Origin: Saprospiraceae bacterium | GTDB lineage: Bacteria > Bacteroidota > Bacteroidia > Chitinophagales > Saprospiraceae | Length of the DNA stretch: 10,133 nt | Direction of reading: 5' to 3' | NCBI GenBank assembly: GCA_027009605.1 | Contig: JALVCY010000402.1 | Location: 1-10,133, forward strand | Shown: positions 6,388-10,133 of the stretch, one piece after another | How the letters are laid out: each line of letters begins with the position of its first letter | Position numbering within the stretch: the first letter of the stretch is position 1 | Made by a program: the position numbers and the translations under genes | Notes under the pieces: model-generated | Databases searched by the model: none | The model's input: the letters and a program-made list of their open reading frames with translations, nothing else | What the model was told of the DNA's origin: nothing

Positions 6388-8628
6388 ATGGAAGCGACCC
6401 TACAATATTATGGAATCCGGCATCATGGCCCCGGCTCTTCGGCTGCTTTGATGACTGCTTTGCGAAGGCAGCAACCGGATTGCATCCTGATTGAAGGACC
6501 TTCGGATGCCGAATCTTGTATCCCTATTGTCGCAGACCCTAAATTGCGCCCGCCAGTAGCGATTTTGATTTATCGCAAAAAAGATTTGTCCACTGCAGCT
6601 TATTTCCCTTTTACCAGCTATTCTCCGGAGTGGCAAGCGATTCAGTTTGGTCTGAAAAAGAAAATAGAAATCCGTTTTATGGATTGGCCGCAGGCTTTAC
6701 AATTTGAGCTGGCAGACCGTGCGGACAAGGGCGTTCAAACCAGCCTGTTTAATAACCGGCTTGATACGCTGAATGCTGCAGAATTGACACGTGACCCCTT
6801 GCAATTTATTGCCCGGTTGGCCGGATATGATGATGTGGAACGTTGGTGGGAAGTGACCTTTGAGCATACGGGAGCAACGGAGATTATTTTTCCCGGTATC
6901 AGCAAGATGATGCACGAACTTCGAGCCACGCAGCCTGCTCAAAGTCTGGAAACAACGTTTCGAGAAGCCTATATGCGTACCCGTATTCGGCAGGCCATCA
7001 AAGATGGTTTCCACAATATTGCGGTGGTGTGTGGGGCTTGGCACCTTCCGGCATTGGAGTCGCTTGATCTTTTTTCCGCAAGGGAAGACAAAAAACTGCT
7101 ACAAGGACTCAAAACAAAATTAAAAACCGAAGCAGTATGGATTCCGTGGAGTTACGAACGGATGACTCGGGCTCAATATGGAGCCGGTATGACGTCTCCG
7201 GCTTGGTACGAATTATTGCACCAAAAGAAAGACCAAGCCGCCGTCTATTGGATGGCCAAAGTCGCCCAATTGCTTCGTAAAAAAGATTTGGATGTCAGCT
7301 CCGCAGCGACGATTGAAGGGATTCGTCTTGCCAATACTTTATCCTCTATGCGGGGCTTAGCCATCCCCGGATTAAAGGAATTGCAAAATGCCGCCATCTC
7401 CGTCATTTGTCAGGGGCAAACGGAGCCGATGCGGTTGATATATCAAAAACTTATTGTTGGGGATAAAATCGGTCGGGTACCGGATAGCCAAATTATTTCC
7501 CCCTTGCAAAAAGACTTGGTGGCTCGAATAAAAAAGGCTCGTTTGACTAAATTTTATAACACTACGGAGCCGGCTACGAAAAAATTAGATTTGAGAGTGG
7601 CATCCAATATGGAAGCGAGTATCTTGCTTCATCAATTATTATTGTTGGGCATTGCTTGGGGCAAAAAAAATAAAGGGCCTAAAGGACAAACCGGTTCCTT
7701 TGCCGAATATTGGCGCTTAAAGTGGAGACCGGACTATATGATGCGTGTAATCGACGCCGGAATGTGGGGGAAAACCATTCGCTTGGCTAGTGCAAGTAAA
7801 GCCCTGCATCAACTGGACACCCTTCAAAAACCGGAAGACATTGCTCATCTTCTTGCGCTTTGCCTGAATAGTAACCTTCCCAATACTTCCGTAAAAGTCA
7901 TCGAAAAGCTCGAAGATACAGCGGCTTTGTCTTCTGATGTTTTGAGCTTGATGGAAACCTTGCCACCTATTTTTCAATTACTAAAATATGGCTCTACACG
8001 CAGTGTGCCGGAAGGGGCGTTGCGGATTCTGGTAGAGCAATTAGCGCCTAGAATTTTTGTGCTGCTTCCGATTGCTTGCGCAGGAAAAAATGATGAAACT
8101 GCTAGGGAGATTTATGCACAATTGATAGATTTTCATCAGGGGTTATTGATTTGGGACGATGCGGAGCTCTTGGAATCTTGGTATCGGACTTTATTCAAAA
8201 TCATGAATATTTCGACTGTCCCTGATTTTTTGTTGGGGGCGATTCTTCGATTGTGTTTTGATAAGGGGCAATTGGCCTTTGATGACGTAGTTTTACAGAT
8301 GTCTTATGCCCTTTCGGGAATGCGGGAGCCGTTGCATGCGGTGCATTGGTTGGAAGGATTTTTGAAAGGTAGCGGGTTGATTTTTGTCTATCATCAGCCG
8401 TTGTGGGAATTAATCAATCAATGGATTCAACAATTATCAGAAGAGCGCTTCCAAGAAAGTTTGCCCTTGCTCCGCCGAGCCTTTTCGGCATACCAACCTG
8501 CCGAACGTAGAAAGCTGTTGGCGAAAGCAAAGTCGAAGGGTGTCGGACAAGTCGAGCCGGGACAGGGCGAAGGAGATGGGGTGAGTTGGGAATTGGCACT
8601 GGAGCTGTTGGGGAGTATGACTTCTTAA
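6388..8628 (+). CDS. DUF5682 / YehM-like protein of unknown function
   Basis: The 746-residue protein looks like the DUF5682 family that includes E. coli YehM, by length, by the opening YYGIRHHGPGSSAAL and by the LLRRAFSAYQPAERRK motif near the end; the family name is from memory. It has no signal peptide or clear membrane span, so it is probably cytoplasmic. The N-terminal 220 residues show GIRH (9-12), ILIEGP (Glu36), FREAYMRTRI (Arg192) and VVCGAWH (216-219). This order of GxxH, Glu, Arg and second GxxH resembles TraB/TIKI/EreA-like metal-dependent hydrolases. The rest looks mainly helical. As I recall, relatives usually sit beside a MoxR-type AAA ATPase, a VWA protein and a SWIM zinc-finger protein. 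None is here. It follows aroQ by 45 bases on the same strand and is probably the last gene of the recQ operon. The catalytic role is inferred. Confidence 0.75.
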   Translation: MEATLQYYGIRHHGPGSSAALMTALRRQQPDCILIEGPSDAESCIPIVADPKLRPPVAILIYRKKDLSTAAYFPFTSYSPEWQAIQFGLKKKIEIRFMDWPQALQFELADRADKGVQTSLFNNRLDTLNAAELTRDPLQFIARLAGYDDVERWWEVTFEHTGATEIIFPGISKMMHELRATQPAQSLETTFREAYMRTRIRQAIKDGFHNIAVVCGAWHLPALESLDLFSAREDKKLLQGLKTKLKTEAVWIPWSYERMTRAQYGAGMTSPAWYELLHQKKDQAAVYWMAKVAQLLRKKDLDVSSAATIEGIRLANTLSSMRGLAIPGLKELQNAAISVICQGQTEPMRLIYQKLIVGDKIGRVPDSQIISPLQKDLVARIKKARLTKFYNTTEPATKKLDLRVASNMEASILLHQLLLLGIAWGKKNKGPKGQTGSFAEYWRLKWRPDYMMRVIDAGMWGKTIRLASASKALHQLDTLQKPEDIAHLLALCLNSNLPNTSVKVIEKLEDTAALSSDVLSLMETLPPIFQLLKYGSTRSVPEGALRILVEQLAPRIFVLLPIACAGKNDETAREIYAQLIDFHQGLLIWDDAELLESWYRTLFKIMNISTVPDFLLGAILRLCFDKGQLAFDDVVLQMSYALSGMREPLHAVHWLEGFLKGSGLIFVYHQPLWELINQWIQQLSEERFQESLPLLRRAFSAYQPAERRKLLAKAKSKGVGQVEPGQGEGDGVSWELALELLGSMTS

Positions 8629-8745
8629 CTCTGGGTTTACTCCGAAAAATCATTACACCGGGATACCAAAATTTGGATTAGGTGATGAAGATCATTTTTC
8701 TAACAAATAAAAAAGAAAGATAATAACTATCTTGCGACTTGCGAA

Positions 8746-8818
8746 ATTGGTAACTACTCAGCACGAATCATTTGGCTAATTTTTTTATCAAGAGCATCCG
8801 TGCTAAGTCGTTACTGAT
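8746..8818. repeat. Long imperfect palindrome ending in GTAAC-type motifs
   Basis: The arms 8746-8765 and 8799-8818 are inverted repeats with 16 of 20 bases matching. Two more positions could pair as G-U in RNA, leaving two mismatches. The 33-base centre has no strong structure of its own. The inner end of each arm is AGCACG/CGTGCT. The left arm carries GTAACTACTCAG from 8750, and the right arm carries GTAACGACTTAG read on the minus strand from 8814. It could be an RNA hairpin in the 3' end of the upstream transcript, or a small mobile-element relic. Confidence 0.75.
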
Positions 8819-8823
8819 AATTT

Positions 8824-8847
8824 AAAGTCAAAAGACTTTCTTTTTTT
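8824..8847 (+). terminator. Intrinsic terminator of the recQ-aroQ-DUF5682 operon
   Basis: AAAGTC (8824-8829) and GACTTT (8834-8839) form a perfect six-pair stem with an AAAA loop, followed by C and seven T (8841-8847). It lies about 195 bases after the DUF5682 stop. If it is the operon terminator, the palindrome at 8746-8818 is part of the transcript's 3' end. Confidence 0.65.
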
Positions 8848-8857
8848 GAAGGGGAAG

Positions 8858-8879
8858 TTTTTTGGTGAACACTAAAAAA
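8858..8879. other. Hairpin between terminator and second palindrome
   Basis: TTTTTTGGTG (8858-8867) pairs with CACTAAAAAA (8870-8879) over ten positions, one of them G-U, with a very short loop. It is AT-rich at the base and close to palindromic, so it could be an operator for a dimeric regulator or a minor RNA hairpin. It directly abuts the second palindrome. Confidence 0.45.
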
Positions 8880-8880
8880 G

Positions 8881-8957
8881 GTAACTATTTAGGCATCTAC
8901 TATTTTGGTCAAAAATATCTGTTTTTTGCCTTAAATTAGGAGCACCTAAACAGTTAC
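8881..8957. repeat. 77-base palindrome-bounded segment upstream of the ATP-grasp gene
   Basis: GTAACTATTTAGG (8881-8893) and CCTAAACAGTTAC (8945-8957) are inverted repeats matching at 12 of 13 positions around a 51-base centre. The centre has its own small hairpin (TATTTT at 8901-8906 with AAAATA at 8912-8917). The flanks TAAAAAAG (8873-8880) and AAAAAAAG (8958-8965) agree at 7 of 8 bases, which would fit an 8-base target duplication, though the A-rich context makes that weak. The segment ends 21 bases before the ATP-grasp start codon, so it could also act as a leader RNA element. Confidence 0.7.
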
Positions 8958-8978
8958 AAAAAAAGTAAAAATCAAAAA

Positions 8979-10037
8979 ATGAAAAAGAACATTGTAATTT
9001 TTGAAGCCGAAGGCGGTTCCGACAAGTGGATTGACGGACATCGCAAAGACACCATGCCCATCTTGAATGCCATCAAGGCCAAAGGTTGGGATTGTGAGGT
9101 GGTTTATTTCCGTGATGAGTGGAAAGATGTTATCTTTGATTATGCCAAGGATAAGTTTGATGCCTACATCAGTCGGATTAATCCCGGGAATTTACCCGAA
9201 GGAGAGAAAGTTTATTTTGAGACGTTGGAAAGATTGTCTAACGCAGGTTTAATCGGAATGTCCACTCCGGAAGTCATGATGAATTTTGGGGCAAAGGACG
9301 CCTTAGTTAAATTGGCAAAGACAGAATTGGTACCTGATGATACTTTTGCCTACTATGATGTCAAAACTTTTACGGAGACCTTCCCAAAGAGTATTTCATT
9401 TGGGGAAAGAGTGTTGAAGCAGAATCGAGGCAGTACCGGCTCCGGTATATGGAGAGTTCAGGTAGCAGATGATATTAGCTATAAGCCCGGTGATTCGTTA
9501 CCATTGAGTACAAAGTTGAAGTGTACAGAAGCCGTTGATAACCATGTTGAGTACCAAACTTTAGGCGAGTTTATGAAGTTTTGTGAGCAGTATATCGTTG
9601 GGGAAAACGGGATGATTGTTGACATGCGGTTTATGCCTAGAATTAAGGAGGGTGAAATTCGGATTTTGATGGTAGGAGACACGCCTATATTTGTTGTCCA
9701 TAAGAAGCCTGCCGAAGGAGCTGACGCCTTTTCTGCGACCTTGTTTTCCGGGGCAAAATACACTTATGACAAGCCTGAAGATTGGGCAGAATTGATAAAG
9801 ATGTTTAATGATTCTTTGCCTACGATTTCTGCTAAGTTGGGTGGATTTGATGTGCCTTTAATTTGGACAGCAGACTTTATGCTGGACTGGGATGAGAACA
9901 AAAACGATAAATACGTTTTGGGTGAAATCAATTGCTCTTGTGTTGGTTTTACTAGTCACTTAGATCAAGGTATTCAAGAAATTGTTGCCGATGAAGTAGT
10001 GCGCAGAGTCACAGAAAAAGCGATGGCTGACGCATAA
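8979..10037 (+). CDS. ATP-grasp family protein, Cj0069-like, substrate unknown
   Basis: Probably an ATP-dependent carboxylate-amine or similar ligase in the cytoplasm. The 352-residue protein has no signal peptide. An N-terminal Rossmann-like part (MKKNIVIFEAEGGSDKWIDG; SRINPGN at 65-71) leads to ATP-grasp features: the phosphate loop VLKQNRGSTGSG (145-156, Lys147), GEIRILMVGDTP (225-236), and the metal-binding end with Asp299 and YVLGEINCS (312-320, Glu316 and Asn318). From memory it resembles the Cj0069 family found in Campylobacter and others, for which I know no proven reaction. The start ATG lies in an A-rich leader typical of Bacteroidota. The gene looks monocistronic: a terminator lies before its leader and a strong one after it, and no biosynthetic neighbour is in view. 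Glutathione synthetase-like or peptide-ligase-like chemistry is possible but not shown. Confidence 0.8.
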   Translation: MKKNIVIFEAEGGSDKWIDGHRKDTMPILNAIKAKGWDCEVVYFRDEWKDVIFDYAKDKFDAYISRINPGNLPEGEKVYFETLERLSNAGLIGMSTPEVMMNFGAKDALVKLAKTELVPDDTFAYYDVKTFTETFPKSISFGERVLKQNRGSTGSGIWRVQVADDISYKPGDSLPLSTKLKCTEAVDNHVEYQTLGEFMKFCEQYIVGENGMIVDMRFMPRIKEGEIRILMVGDTPIFVVHKKPAEGADAFSATLFSGAKYTYDKPEDWAELIKMFNDSLPTISAKLGGFDVPLIWTADFMLDWDENKNDKYVLGEINCSCVGFTSHLDQGIQEIVADEVVRRVTEKAMADA

Positions 10038-10063
10038 GATTTACTTGCGAAAAATATTATTTT

Positions 10064-10105
10064 AAAAAACAGGTTGAGGTTGCACTTCAATCTGTTTTTT
10101 ATTTT
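10064..10105 (+). terminator. Strong intrinsic terminator after the ATP-grasp gene
   Basis: AAAAAACAGGTTGA (10064-10077) pairs with TCAATCTGTTTTTT (10087-10100) over 14 positions including one G-U, with a nine-base loop. The T run continues into ATTTTT (10101-10106). The A run on the other side makes it potentially active in both directions. It begins 27 bases after the stop codon. Confidence 0.85.
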
Positions 10106-10108
10106 TGA

Positions 10109-10127
10109 CAAAAGTTTTTAACTTTTG
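10109..10127. other. Perfect 8-base inverted repeat at the window edge
   Basis: CAAAAGTT (10109-10116) and AACTTTTG (10120-10127) form a perfect stem around TTT. There is no T tract on either side. It may be an operator or part of the next gene's upstream region, but the window ends six bases later. Confidence 0.4.
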
Positions 10128-10133
10128 GAAAGT

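Larger units (their letters stand above)
8629..8978. other. Structured 350-base spacer without a gene
   Basis: No ORF with coding character is seen on either strand. In order it holds a short palindrome CCAAAATTTGG (8666-8676), a small hairpin AAGATA/TATCTT (8717-8733), a direct 7-base duplication CTTGCGA (8731-8737, 8738-8744), a long palindrome (8746-8818), an intrinsic terminator (8824-8847), a second hairpin (8858-8879) and another palindrome (8881-8957). A-rich leader sequence then precedes the ATP-grasp start. I find no full TAnnTTTG promoter box on the plus strand, so the promoter of the downstream gene is not identified. Confidence 0.7.

Overview
The window looks like a chromosomal segment from a Gram-negative member of the Bacteroidota. 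Four things point there. The starts lack Shine-Dalgarno sequences, and several sit in A-rich leaders. Two boxes of the form TAnnTTTG, the Bacteroidota -7 element, lie upstream of one gene. A TlpA-type thioredoxin follows a large N-terminal domain, as in many Bacteroidota exported proteins. RecQ carries a long extra C-terminal region after its HRDC domain, and a KpsF/KdsD isomerase lies divergently beside it. The proteins look like those of an environmental lineage, but I cannot assign a genus. I see no rRNA, tRNA, CRISPR array, transposase or phage gene.

Layout. Positions 1-123 hold a cluster of small palindromes built on the core GCTAAAGC, one of which doubles as a minus-strand terminator. 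The minus strand then carries three genes. A D-alanyl-D-alanine dipeptidase lipoprotein (124-825) shares one base (TAATG) with the upstream gene, an exported TlpA-like thioredoxin (825-2192). Behind a promoter region lies the arabinose-5-phosphate isomerase kdsD (2439-3407). A divergent spacer (3408-3700) separates these from plus-strand genes: recQ helicase (3701-5911), aroQ 3-dehydroquinate dehydratase (5926-6342, 14 bases later) and a DUF5682/YehM-like protein (6388-8628, 45 bases later). The last three are probably one operon.

A highly structured 350-base spacer follows (8629-8978). It holds a long imperfect palindrome, an intrinsic terminator, a second hairpin and another palindrome. The two palindromes end in four copies of one motif, GTAAC-N-R-Y-T-Y-AG, in alternating orientation. 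The last gene (8979-10037) is an ATP-grasp family protein of unknown substrate, followed by a strong terminator and a further hairpin at the window edge.

Functionally, the minus-strand genes belong to the cell envelope: D-Ala-D-Ala turnover, thiol-disulfide chemistry outside the cytoplasm, and Kdo supply for lipopolysaccharide. The plus-strand genes are DNA repair and shikimate-pathway housekeeping plus two poorly characterised proteins. I see no clear defence or secondary-metabolite system. The parts most worth a second look are the DUF5682 protein, which has metal-hydrolase-like GxxH motifs and no partner genes in view, the stand-alone ATP-grasp gene, and the palindromic spacer between them.
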